A program made the translations under genes and the position numbers. A stretch of DNA of 64,000 nucleotides from Nitrosopumilus sp. (GTDB lineage: Archaea > Thermoproteota > Nitrososphaeria > Nitrososphaerales > Nitrosopumilaceae), in assembly GCF_025699255.1 (NCBI RefSeq), contig NZ_JAILWA010000002.1, positions 1 to 64,000 of the forward strand, in the 5' to 3' direction. Below, one piece after another: positions 35,514-44,182 of the stretch. The notes under the pieces were generated by a model. It was given only the letters and a program-made list of their open reading frames with translations. It was not told the origin of the DNA and ran no database searches. Position 1 is the stretch's first letter. Every line of letters begins with the position of its first letter.

Positions 35514-36398
35514 TTAATTCATGTACATATAGGGTTTTAATATCCACATATTTTTGAGCTCTTTAGAATTTTTTAACTCATTATCTGTAAGCAGTACTTC
35601 GTTTAACTTCTCGCCTCTTCTCTTTCCAATAATATTGTGTTTTTTTGAAATCTTTTTTGCCAAATCATCAATTCTAAATGATTTCATTTTTGGTACAAAG
35701 ACTTCTCCCCCTTTCATTAGTGTCAAGGTTTCAAGAATGAAATCTACTGCTTCAGATTTATGAAAAAAATATCTTTTCATTTCTGGATCTGTTATTGAAA
35801 GAGGTTTCTTTTTTTGATGTTCTTCATCCCATACTTCAAAAACATTGCCTCTTGTTTCAATCACATTGCCAAATCTGACTGAAGCAAATTTTGTTGAATC
35901 TATATGAGATGATGCCCAACTTGTTAGTCTTTCTCCAACTTGTTTTGTTGTTCCGTAGAGTGTTGAGGATTCTGCAGCTTTATCTGTACTAATGTTCAAA
36001 AATTTTTCTGGTTTATTTCTTTCAACTGATTTAATCATATTTACAGTTCCATTGATATTGATATCAATCGTTTCAATAGCATTAAATTCTGATATCTCTA
36101 TATTTTTTATTGCGGCAGTATGAATTACTATGTCTACATTACTACAAGCCATATCTATTCTTTCACGATTTAACACGCTTCCCAATAATGCTCTAATACG
36201 CTTATCTTTGACTTTTCTTGAAAATTTAAACAAGGCATGTTCGTCAATGTCTAAAATTCTTAATGATTTTATTGGATAATCTAACATTCTTTCTGCTAAT
36301 TCTGAACCAATACTGCCTCCCCCACCAGTAATTAAAACAACTTTGTTTTTCAACTCTTTTTTGAGTTGAGTTTTAACCTTTGCTTCCATTTCTTTCAA
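35514..36398 (-). CDS. pseB: PseB-like UDP-GlcNAc 4,6-dehydratase (5-inverting type)
   Basis: A 294-residue SDR acting as the first step toward pseudaminic acid. The NAD motif GGGGSIGSEL lies at 25-34. The active site reads STDKA...LYGTTK with D139, K140, Y148 and K152, the same spacing as Helicobacter FlaA1/PseB (D132, K133, Y141). Presence of Tyr places it with the PseB side of the family. The start is TTG 36398 or ATG 36389. A minus-strand TATAATCAT about 26 bp upstream favours the former. It leads a two-gene unit with the aminotransferase. Confidence 0.86.
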   Translation of the reverse strand: MKEMEAKVKTQLKKELKNKVVLITGGGGSIGSELAERMLDYPIKSLRILDIDEHALFKFSRKVKDKRIRALLGSVLNRERIDMACSNVDIVIHTAAIKNIEISEFNAIETIDININGTVNMIKSVERNKPEKFLNISTDKAAESSTLYGTTKQVGERLTSWASSHIDSTKFASVRFGNVIETRGNVFEVWDEEHQKKKPLSITDPEMKRYFFHKSEAVDFILETLTLMKGGEVFVPKMKSFRIDDLAKKISKKHNIIGKRRGEKLNEVLLTDNELKNSKELKNMWILKPYMYMN

Positions 36399-36482
36399 CC
36401 GTTTTATTCAATGATTAATGATTATATCAGTTATTCTATACAATATATTCTCTAAAATTTTAAGTAAAAATATTAAAATTCT

Positions 36483-37616
36483 TCAGTTTACCTGATTTCT
36501 AATTTCTTTTTGAAAAGAATTTACCCAATCATTTCCTTCTTTTTTCCACATATTTCCTCTGAATTTATTTACAACATTCCAAAATTCATTAATAGAAATA
36601 TTTATCCAATTACAAAATTTTTCAATATATTTTTCACTACATTTTCCATCATATTTTAAAACTAAATCTATTGCCTCCTTTCTAGAAATTCTATTTTCCC
36701 TAAGATCATAACATGTATGATCAAGACACTGACCAAATCCAAGCTTAATTGATTTCAGTAATTGATTTACTTGAATCAAATCTGAATCTAATTGAAAGTA
36801 TGGAATATACGTACCAATAGAATTTGGATCAAATCCATCTTCTCTTTGTTTAAAACCATATTTTTTTGAAAATTCTGCATTATATTTTGGAGACCATTCT
36901 TTCAAAAAATATTGTAACCAAACACCTTTGATATTTTTCTTTTCCAATTCTTTTTCATCATAATGAAAAAAGAAAAGATCTTTTTCTTCAACTCCTTCTA
37001 CATTCAAATATTCTTTCCATCCATATGATAATGTATTTTGTTTATTTGCTTCAAGTGCATTGTAACCTTTAGTTAATCCCCCTTTACTAACACCTAATGT
37101 TAATGCAGGATTTTCTCCTTGAATTAATAGAGGAATCTCAAATTGATTTGCAATAATATATGATGATGCCCATAAAGAATATTCTGTTACTTTTTGAGGA
37201 TTCAAATATTTATAAAAATCATATTTAACCAGTTTTTTCATTACTTTAGGATTTGGTCTTAGAGAAATCACATCAAATCCTAAATTTTTAATATTTTCAA
37301 TATTTTCTTTACCAATTTCAGTAATTCCTTCTGGTTCTCCATTAACTAGTAAACAACGAAGGCCTAACCTGTCGCGAGCTGTTAATGCTTGAAAGGTACT
37401 ATCTTTTCCTCCACTTACTCCAATAATACAATCATAGTTGGATTTTGATGATTTTTTTGCCCATTTAGCAATATCATGTAATTCCTTCTCTCTATTTTGC
37501 CAGTTAATTTTGGGTTTTTCATCTAACTCCCATATGCATGCACCACATACTCCGGCTTCGTTAAAATAGATATTTGGTCTTGTGTCTGGTTGTATACATC
37601 GCTTACATATTCTCAT
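36483..37616 (-). CDS. N-acetyl sugar amidotransferase (PseA/WbpG family)
   Basis: An ATP-dependent enzyme that converts an acetamido group to an acetamidino group on a sugar. The 377-residue protein (from ATG 37616) has a zinc site formed by CKRC (4-7) and CGAC (about 24-27), the PP-loop SGGKDST (68-74), and a family-like LIQGENPALTLGVSKGG segment. In Pseudomonas, WbpG works with HisH/HisF-like partners, whereas PseA of Campylobacter acts on pseudaminic acid; no HisH/HisF homologue is present here. Its neighbours suggest a nonulosonate substrate. An in-frame GTG at 37625 is an alternative start. Confidence 0.87.
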   Translation of the reverse strand: MRICKRCIQPDTRPNIYFNEAGVCGACIWELDEKPKINWQNREKELHDIAKWAKKSSKSNYDCIIGVSGGKDSTFQALTARDRLGLRCLLVNGEPEGITEIGKENIENIKNLGFDVISLRPNPKVMKKLVKYDFYKYLNPQKVTEYSLWASSYIIANQFEIPLLIQGENPALTLGVSKGGLTKGYNALEANKQNTLSYGWKEYLNVEGVEEKDLFFFHYDEKELEKKNIKGVWLQYFLKEWSPKYNAEFSKKYGFKQREDGFDPNSIGTYIPYFQLDSDLIQVNQLLKSIKLGFGQCLDHTCYDLRENRISRKEAIDLVLKYDGKCSEKYIEKFCNWINISINEFWNVVNKFRGNMWKKEGNDWVNSFQKEIRNQVN

Positions 37617-37654
37617 ATTATCCACTCTGATTTTTTATTCTCTTAATTTTAAAT

Positions 37655-39385
37655 TCATACGTTATCATATCTACGATATTCCACTTTGACATCACTATTT
37701 AGATTTGTTAATTCTTGATTCTTTTCTAAGAATGAAATAATATCTTTGATACGAATTAGACGTTTTGCTCCTATTGAATCAAAGATTATTCTAGCTAATT
37801 GTAGGTCTTCAGGTGTATCAACCGTTAATCTTATTCCTGGCTTTTGCAATTCTTTTGGTGGCATATATGGTAAGATCTTAAACTTTTTTTGATTTTCATT
37901 TATGTATAAAGTACATAACTCACTTCTGTGTTTTTTCAAACCATTCTTGTGTGATATTTCTAATGCCTTTTTATTAATTAATTCAAATCCACAACCAAGA
38001 GGAATTTTTGGAATATAGGTATAATCAAAATTCCCACTAATGTGCTCCTTTATGATATTGTCAATTTTTTCCCAATATAGAAATGGATTTTCTGATGTAC
38101 ATCTAAAAACAATATCTGCATTTGTATAATTTGATGCTTTGATTAATCTGCTTAAAACATCTGTTTCATCTCCTATTACAAATTTTAAATTATTTTCCCT
38201 TGCGAACTCTTCAAACACTTGATTTCCATTTTTTTCACTTATTGCGAGTACAATTTCATTAATTAGAGATGATTTTTTAATTTGTTTTATAATATGTTTT
38301 AAAATAGGTTCATTACCTATTTTTTGTAATGGCTTTGCAAATAATCTATCTGAATTAATCCTACATGCAATTACAGCTACAACTTTAGGAGATTTAATTT
38401 CTAAATGTTTGGATGTAATTATTGTTCCTTTTGTAATTTTCTTTGCTGCAATTTTTCCATCTAAATCATAAAAACTTAAAATTTCTGTAACCTTTGGTGC
38501 TCTTTTGATATCAAAATATTGCTCACTAAGAATTTTATATTTTGGAATATCTTTTTTTGCAATTAAAGTTTTTTTATGTAATAATCTATACTGTAATTCG
38601 TTCCCTAAAATTTCCACAGTTCCATTACCTAATGCCTTATGTGAATTTTTGATTAATTTTACCATTTTTTTAAATTCTATAGGGTTTAATGCTGAAAAAT
38701 AATCAATTCCTTTTTCATCTCTATTCAAAGTAATGTGTTTTTCAACAATTGTTGCCCCAAGACTTACTGCTAATAATGGAGCAATTAATGCAAATTCTGA
38801 ATCTCCAGAAACATGATCCATTATGCCAATTTCCATTCTAAATTTATTTTTCAATACAGACAATCGTTTCAAATTTAAATCTTCAAGTTTAGTTGGATAT
38901 CCCTGAAATCCATGTAGTAAAGCAATTTCTTTATTTGGAGATGCTAATATTGAAATAATTTTTTCTATTTCAATAATTTTTGACCCAGCTGCTGAAATTA
39001 AAATATTTTTTTTCTGTTTTGATAAATAATCAATTAGTTTTTTATTTCCTATTTCAGACGAATGAATTTTGAATCCATCAACTTTAATTTTAACAGCTAT
39101 TTTTGCACTTTTTAATCCAAATACATCGGCAAATATTTTTAATCCTAGTTTTTTACTAATTTTTGAGATTTTTTGCCACTCTGGATTTGAAAATTGGAGC
39201 TTTTTGTATAATTTGAAATTTTTATGTTTTGAAGTAGCTAATTCCTCTGCCAAAATAATTTGAAATTTTACTGCATCTGCATTAGCTTTTTTAGATTCTT
39301 TAATGAGTCGAATTGCGTTTTCAATACTACCTTCATGAGAATTCGCAATTTCAGCAATTACAAAACAATTCTTGTTTGAAAACAA
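37655..39385 (-). CDS. Fused NeuB-type nonulosonate synthase and CMP-sugar cytidylyltransferase
   Basis: A 576-residue two-domain fusion. The N-terminal part is a NeuB synthase: IAEIANSHEGS (about 10-20), ADAVKFQ, and GATIVEKHITLNR, followed by a SAF domain (about 270-330). From about residue 335 a SpsF/NeuA-like cytidylyltransferase begins with VIACRINSDRLFAKPL, a diverged form of the usual RxGSxRLPxK loop, and includes RCTSENPF and RLTVDTPEDLQLARII. One polypeptide would make the nonulosonic acid and activate it with CTP. The Mn-ligand DH motif is intact (MDHVSG), though the spacing to EKH is 26 residues. The start is TTG 39385. Confidence 0.88.
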   Translation of the reverse strand: MFSNKNCFVIAEIANSHEGSIENAIRLIKESKKANADAVKFQIILAEELATSKHKNFKLYKKLQFSNPEWQKISKISKKLGLKIFADVFGLKSAKIAVKIKVDGFKIHSSEIGNKKLIDYLSKQKKNILISAAGSKIIEIEKIISILASPNKEIALLHGFQGYPTKLEDLNLKRLSVLKNKFRMEIGIMDHVSGDSEFALIAPLLAVSLGATIVEKHITLNRDEKGIDYFSALNPIEFKKMVKLIKNSHKALGNGTVEILGNELQYRLLHKKTLIAKKDIPKYKILSEQYFDIKRAPKVTEILSFYDLDGKIAAKKITKGTIITSKHLEIKSPKVVAVIACRINSDRLFAKPLQKIGNEPILKHIIKQIKKSSLINEIVLAISEKNGNQVFEEFARENNLKFVIGDETDVLSRLIKASNYTNADIVFRCTSENPFLYWEKIDNIIKEHISGNFDYTYIPKIPLGCGFELINKKALEISHKNGLKKHRSELCTLYINENQKKFKILPYMPPKELQKPGIRLTVDTPEDLQLARIIFDSIGAKRLIRIKDIISFLEKNQELTNLNSDVKVEYRRYDNV

Positions 39386-39470
39386 TATTTTCTAAGTTTA
39401 ACAGATATTAAAATTACACGAATTTTGTAATTTTAACCAATTAATTATTATTCTATCATTTGTTTGATTA

Positions 39471-41018
39471 ATGAATAAGGTTGAAAATATTTTGAAAAAA
39501 CTGTTAATTTGGTCTGGTCAAGATTTTGTACATTATTCTTTAGCTAATCTCCTTCAAGAGGATTCTGATTTTGAATTATTTGGATTAATTGATGATGCAG
39601 AGATTGGAATAAAAAATTTTTATCAAAATCAAAATTTAGTTAAATTTTCAAAATTATGGAATTATTATGATTTTGTTAAAAATGATATAGATGTTGATGA
39701 AGATTATTTGAAAAATTTTGAACAAAAATGGGGTATAAATTTATGGGATATTATTTACACTGAACGATTTTTTTATTCTGATTTCAATCCTTTTCATAAT
39801 TTTTCTAAGGTAGAAATATTGTCAATAATTCAACATGAATGTAAATTATTTGAACAAATTTTAGAGGAAATCAAACCTGATTATTTTCTTACAAATATGG
39901 TTACTAGACATCCAAAACTTTTACTTCATTTAATGTGTGAAAAACTTGGTATTCCTTCTTTAATGCTTGAGACAGCAAGATTTGGAAATAGATTAACTAT
40001 TTCAAAAACCATTGCAAAAATTGATAATCCTGAACTTTACACGCAAATTAAAAATCCAATTATCAAATCACATGAAGATCTTGAAAAATATCTTGAAACA
40101 TACAAACGTGGTACAGGTTCTTTATTTGGAACACAATTTACAATTCCAAAAACTAAAAAATTATTTGCAATGGGAAAATTTCTAATAAATTCTATGAATG
40201 AACATAACCAAAAAATTTATCTTAATAAAGGAAAAACAAAATTTTCAATAATTAAAAAATCTTCTAAATTTTTTAGAGAAAGACGACGAAAAACTAATGA
40301 AAATTTCCTTGATACTCACTGTATAAAAAAAATTGATGATTCTGAAGATTTTGTATATTTTCCATTACATTCAGAACCTGAACGTGAAATTTTAATTCAA
40401 TCTCGTTTTAATTTTAACCAAATTGTTGTAGCAACAAACATTGCCAAATCATTACCTATGGGCATGATGTTATATGTAAAAGAACACCCTGTAATGCGCG
40501 ATGAAGGTTGGCGAAATATTGAGTATTATGAGCAATTTTTAAAATTACCTAATGTTAAATTGATTCATCCTTTAATTTCCTCTCACGATTTAATTAAAAA
40601 ATGTAAAATAGCTATGACCATATCTGGTGATGTTGGTTTAGAAGCTGCATTATATAAAAAACCAAGCATAGTTTTTTCTGATGTTGATTATGTTGTCATT
40701 CCATCTGTTTTTAGAATAGATCACTTTGAAAATCTTTCTAAAACTATTCATTCAGCATTGAATTGTTCTGTTGATCTTAAAGCTCTTTATGATTATGTAA
40801 GTTATGTACATGAAAATTCATTTGAATTTAAAGAATGGGAATATCTGATCGATTTTCAAAACACATTCCATTATCTTGGGTTTAATCAAGAACAATTTAT
40901 TGAAAATTCAGAAATGAAAAAATTTCTTGAGCGTCATAAATCAAAATTTGAACCTATGTTAAATGAACATTTAAAGAAATTTAAAAACTATGATGATAAA
41001 GATGTTGTATTAAAATGA
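39471..41018 (+). CDS. KpsS/capsule-type polysaccharide biosynthesis protein
   Basis: A 515-residue protein with a capsule-synthesis (PF05159-like) C-terminal half: FVYFPLHSEPEREIL (about 298-312), LYVKEHPVMRDEGW (about 340-353) and TISGDVGLEAALYKKPSIVFSD with a donor-binding Glu/Asp pattern. The N-terminal half is less conserved. Such proteins transfer Kdo or related CMP-activated acids in capsule systems, which fits a locus rich in CMP-nonulosonate genes; the exact substrate is unknown. The stop overlaps the start of the next gene (ATGA), so translation is coupled. Confidence 0.74.
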   Translation: MNKVENILKKLLIWSGQDFVHYSLANLLQEDSDFELFGLIDDAEIGIKNFYQNQNLVKFSKLWNYYDFVKNDIDVDEDYLKNFEQKWGINLWDIIYTERFFYSDFNPFHNFSKVEILSIIQHECKLFEQILEEIKPDYFLTNMVTRHPKLLLHLMCEKLGIPSLMLETARFGNRLTISKTIAKIDNPELYTQIKNPIIKSHEDLEKYLETYKRGTGSLFGTQFTIPKTKKLFAMGKFLINSMNEHNQKIYLNKGKTKFSIIKKSSKFFRERRRKTNENFLDTHCIKKIDDSEDFVYFPLHSEPEREILIQSRFNFNQIVVATNIAKSLPMGMMLYVKEHPVMRDEGWRNIEYYEQFLKLPNVKLIHPLISSHDLIKKCKIAMTISGDVGLEAALYKKPSIVFSDVDYVVIPSVFRIDHFENLSKTIHSALNCSVDLKALYDYVSYVHENSFEFKEWEYLIDFQNTFHYLGFNQEQFIENSEMKKFLERHKSKFEPMLNEHLKKFKNYDDKDVVLK

Positions 41019-42325
41019 TTTTTGATGAATCTATAAAATTATTAGAAAAATCTAAAACATTAATCCCCGGATTAACTCAAACATTTAGTAGATCTGCAAC
41101 AACTTTTGTAGAAGGTTGTTATCCTGTATATGCTAAATCTGCTAAAGGTTCTCATTTTTTTGATGTAGATAATAATGAATTCATAGATTATTTGATGGCA
41201 TTAGGACCAATTACTTTGGGATACAACTATTCATCTGTTAATCAAGCAGTAATGGAACAACTTCAAGATGGTGTTCTTTTCTCACTTCCGCATCCAATTG
41301 AAATTCAAGTTTCTGAATTAATATCTGAAATTATTCCCAATGCTGAAATGGTAAAATTTGAAAAATCAGGTTCAAATGCGGTAACTGGTGCAGTAAGAGC
41401 AGCTAGAGCATTAACAAAACGTGAAAAAATCGCTTATTGTGGAAGTGGTGGAGTTTGGCATGATTGGCAAGCTGCTATGGTTAGTAGGAATGATGGGGTT
41501 CCAAAATTTAATCAGGATTTGATAAAAATTTTTGATTATAATGACGCATCTGGTCTTGAACAAATTTTCCATGAAAACCCTAATGAAATTGCAACTGTTG
41601 TTTTAGAACCAACTTATTTAGAAAAACCAAAAAATGATTTTTTACAACAAGTTAGAAAATTAACAAATGAAAATAAATCAATTTTAATTTTGGATGAAAT
41701 TGTTACTGGATTTAGATTTGATCTTCAAGGCGGACAAAAATATTTTGATATTGAAGGAGATTTTGTTTGTTATGGAAAAGGAATTGCAAATGGATTTCCA
41801 TTATCAATAATTGCAGGTAAATCAGAATTTATGAAAATCTTTGATAAACTTTGGGTTAGTTCCACAAATAATAGTGAAACACTTTCACTTGCTGCATGTA
41901 ATGCTACATTAAATGAAATGAAAAATAATAACACATTAGATTATTGTTGGAGTTTAGGGAAAAAACTATTTAATGGTTGGAATAAAATTGTTGAAAATTA
42001 TGATTTGGATGCAAAAATGATGGGGTATGATATTCGTATGGCATTGAAATGTTATGATTCACAAAAAAATGAATCTAATTCTTTGAAAGCATTAATTTTA
42101 CAAGAAATGATTAAGAAAGGAATTTTTATTTCCCCTGGTCACACATTTATCAGCTATTCGCATTCAGAATTAGATATATCTAACACTCTAAGTTCCCTTG
42201 AAGATATCTGTGATATGATTAGTAAAAAAGTAAAAGATGATAATTTCAAAGAATTTGTTGAAGGAAACCTTCCTCAATCCATCTGGAATGTGGTTATTGA
42301 GTCTACTAAAAAGAAGACACTCTAA
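41015..42325 (+). CDS. Class III aminotransferase (glutamate-1-semialdehyde aminomutase-like)
   Basis: A 436-residue PLP enzyme with GSNAVTGAVRAARALT (cofactor loop, about 122-137), ILDEIVTGFRFDLQGG (about 228-243) with the PLP-binding Asp, and CYGKGIANGFPLSIIAGK (about 253-270) with the Schiff-base Lys. It resembles GSA aminomutases, but its place between a capsule-type transferase and sugar genes argues against a haem role. Class III aminotransferases are found next to SpsF and Gfo/Idh genes in glycan loci, where they may aminate a sugar. The start ATG overlaps the stop of the gene before it. Confidence 0.83.
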   Translation: MIFDESIKLLEKSKTLIPGLTQTFSRSATTFVEGCYPVYAKSAKGSHFFDVDNNEFIDYLMALGPITLGYNYSSVNQAVMEQLQDGVLFSLPHPIEIQVSELISEIIPNAEMVKFEKSGSNAVTGAVRAARALTKREKIAYCGSGGVWHDWQAAMVSRNDGVPKFNQDLIKIFDYNDASGLEQIFHENPNEIATVVLEPTYLEKPKNDFLQQVRKLTNENKSILILDEIVTGFRFDLQGGQKYFDIEGDFVCYGKGIANGFPLSIIAGKSEFMKIFDKLWVSSTNNSETLSLAACNATLNEMKNNNTLDYCWSLGKKLFNGWNKIVENYDLDAKMMGYDIRMALKCYDSQKNESNSLKALILQEMIKKGIFISPGHTFISYSHSELDISNTLSSLEDICDMISKKVKDDNFKEFVEGNLPQSIWNVVIESTKKKTL

Positions 42326-43317
42326 TTTTCTTGTTTTATTAGGTCTTTTAAGATTTTTTCAAATTTTTTATTCCCAATTTTTTTGGACTTATCTGAACTA
42401 AAATGTTCTAAAGAATAATTTTTCTTGTTCTTAACTTTTGTAATGTTGAACATTTCTTTTGTTTCATAACAAAATGGAAGTTCTTCTTTTGAGATTAAAT
42501 ATTCAATACTATTTTCTACAAAATTTTGTTTTATTTGAATTTTAGATTTTTTAATCTTTGAATTTTTTTGTAAAAATTTAATCATATTTTCTCCCAAATC
42601 ATAAATTTTCATCATTGGCATTTTTGGGATGTATATTTCTCCATCTTTTCCAATTTTGGCAATTTTTAGAATAAATGATGCTGCTTCAGGGATTGAAATA
42701 AAAAATCTTGATGTTGTTTTATCCGTAATTTCTATGGGCAAACCTTTTCTAATTCTCTCTAAAAATATTTGTGAAACTGATCCTTTTGATCCAAAAACAT
42801 TTCCGAGTCTTACAATTGAAAAACTTGTTTTTCCTTTTCCTCTATATGATCCAGCATTGATTGCAAGTCTCTCTGCAAGAAATTTACTTGCTCCCATTGT
42901 TGTTGAGGCATTAACTGCTTTTTCAGTGCTAATGTAAACAAATTTTGAAACATTTTCTAATAACGAGACTTCAAGAATGTTGCTTGTTCCCATAACATTG
43001 ACTTTTACTGCATCAAAAGGATTTTCTTCACAAACATCAACTCTTTTCATTGCAGCGCCATGAAATACGATATCAATATCACGAATTGCCAACTTTAGTC
43101 TGTCCTTGTCTCTAATATCTCCTAAAAGGTAAGTGATGTATCGATTATTACCAAAAATTTTTTTAAGTTCAAATATTGAATTTTCGTTATTTGAAAGAAT
43201 TCTGATGTTTGATGGTTTTTCTTTTAAAATTTGTTTAATTAGTTCAATTCCAATTGACCCTGATCCTCCTGTGATTAGAATTTTTTTCCCTTTCAAATTT
43301 GTCTCTTTTTTAATCAA
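42322..43317 (-). CDS. FlaA1/PglF-type UDP-sugar 4,6-dehydratase (Met in place of active-site Tyr)
   Basis: A 331-residue SDR with NAD motif GGSGSIGIEL (17-26). The active site reads STEKA...TMGASK: E132, K133, M141, K145. At the Tyr position Met is found, as in the retaining PglF/FlaA1/WbpM-type enzymes that lead to bacillosamine or legionaminic acid, and Asp is replaced by Glu. It lacks the N-terminal membrane domain of WbpM/PglF. With NeuC-like and NeuB genes nearby it fits a legionaminate-type pathway distinct from the PseB branch. It overlaps the convergent aminotransferase gene by four bases. Confidence 0.84.
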   Translation of the reverse strand: MIKKETNLKGKKILITGGSGSIGIELIKQILKEKPSNIRILSNNENSIFELKKIFGNNRYITYLLGDIRDKDRLKLAIRDIDIVFHGAAMKRVDVCEENPFDAVKVNVMGTSNILEVSLLENVSKFVYISTEKAVNASTTMGASKFLAERLAINAGSYRGKGKTSFSIVRLGNVFGSKGSVSQIFLERIRKGLPIEITDKTTSRFFISIPEAASFILKIAKIGKDGEIYIPKMPMMKIYDLGENMIKFLQKNSKIKKSKIQIKQNFVENSIEYLISKEELPFCYETKEMFNITKVKNKKNYSLEHFSSDKSKKIGNKKFEKILKDLIKQEN

Positions 43318-43414
43318 TCTCTACATTTAATCCATTAATAATAAAATAATTTCTACTCATACTATTCGTGAATTTAGCATATTAAGATATTAAGCAATAA
43401 CTAGGAATTTTCTT

Positions 43415-44182
43415 ATGAATTTCGATATATTCATTCCTGTACGATTAGATAGTAGTAGATTACCTAAAAAAGCACTTTTACAAATATCAAAAATACCAAT
43501 TCTTAAAATCTTGGTTGATAGATTATCAAATGCAAAAAAAATTAGAAACATTGTGGTGTGTACAACAACTTTACCATCCGATGATGAACTAGTGAATTTT
43601 TTACAAAAAAATAATATCAAATATTTCAGAGGTTCTGAAAAAGATATCCTACAAAGATATCTTGATGCAGCAACAACATTCAATTCTGATTATATTGTTA
43701 ATGTAGATGGAGATGATATTTACACTGATCCTAAATCTATTGATGACATTGTTGAAGAATATATTAAAAATAAAACTGATTTTATTAAAATTTCATCCGT
43801 TCCATTGGGATTACAATCTTTTGGATTTCCTATACATATTTTAAAACAAATTTGTAAAAATAAAAATTCTGATGATACTGAAACTGGTTGGATCCGTTTT
43901 TTTACTGAATCAAATCTTATTTCAAAAGGCGAAGCTATACAAAATTTAGAAAACCAATTCCCAAACAATTTACGTCTATCATTGGATTATCCAGAAGATT
44001 TTGAAATAGCTAAAGAAATTTTTTCTAGTATTTCAAAAAATTTTGATTTAGAGGAACTTTCAATATTTCTAAATAATAATTCCAATATCTTAAAAGCAAT
44101 TAGAAATACTGAAGATAAATGGAAAAATCACTGGAAAACTAATTTATCTGATATTTCTACAAAAACAAATGAAATAAAATGA
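43415..44182 (+). CDS. SpsF/NeuA-like CMP-sugar cytidylyltransferase
   Basis: A 255-residue nucleotidyltransferase with the start IFIPVRLDSSRLPKKAL (CTP-binding Arg/Lys loop), NVDGDDIYTDP (about 95-105) holding the metal-binding Asp, and RLSLDYPEDFEIAKEI near residue 190. It activates a nonulosonic or similar acid with CTP for transfer. It is the second CMP-sugar synthetase domain of the window. The stop overlaps the ATG of the next gene (ATGA). Confidence 0.86.
   Translation: MNFDIFIPVRLDSSRLPKKALLQISKIPILKILVDRLSNAKKIRNIVVCTTTLPSDDELVNFLQKNNIKYFRGSEKDILQRYLDAATTFNSDYIVNVDGDDIYTDPKSIDDIVEEYIKNKTDFIKISSVPLGLQSFGFPIHILKQICKNKNSDDTETGWIRFFTESNLISKGEAIQNLENQFPNNLRLSLDYPEDFEIAKEIFSSISKNFDLEELSIFLNNNSNILKAIRNTEDKWKNHWKTNLSDISTKTNEIK

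Noticed and set aside
41015-42325. Glutamate-1-semialdehyde aminomutase (hemL) for haem synthesis
   Set aside because: Gene context is entirely sugar metabolism and the start overlaps a capsule-type transferase gene; the haem role was not adopted.
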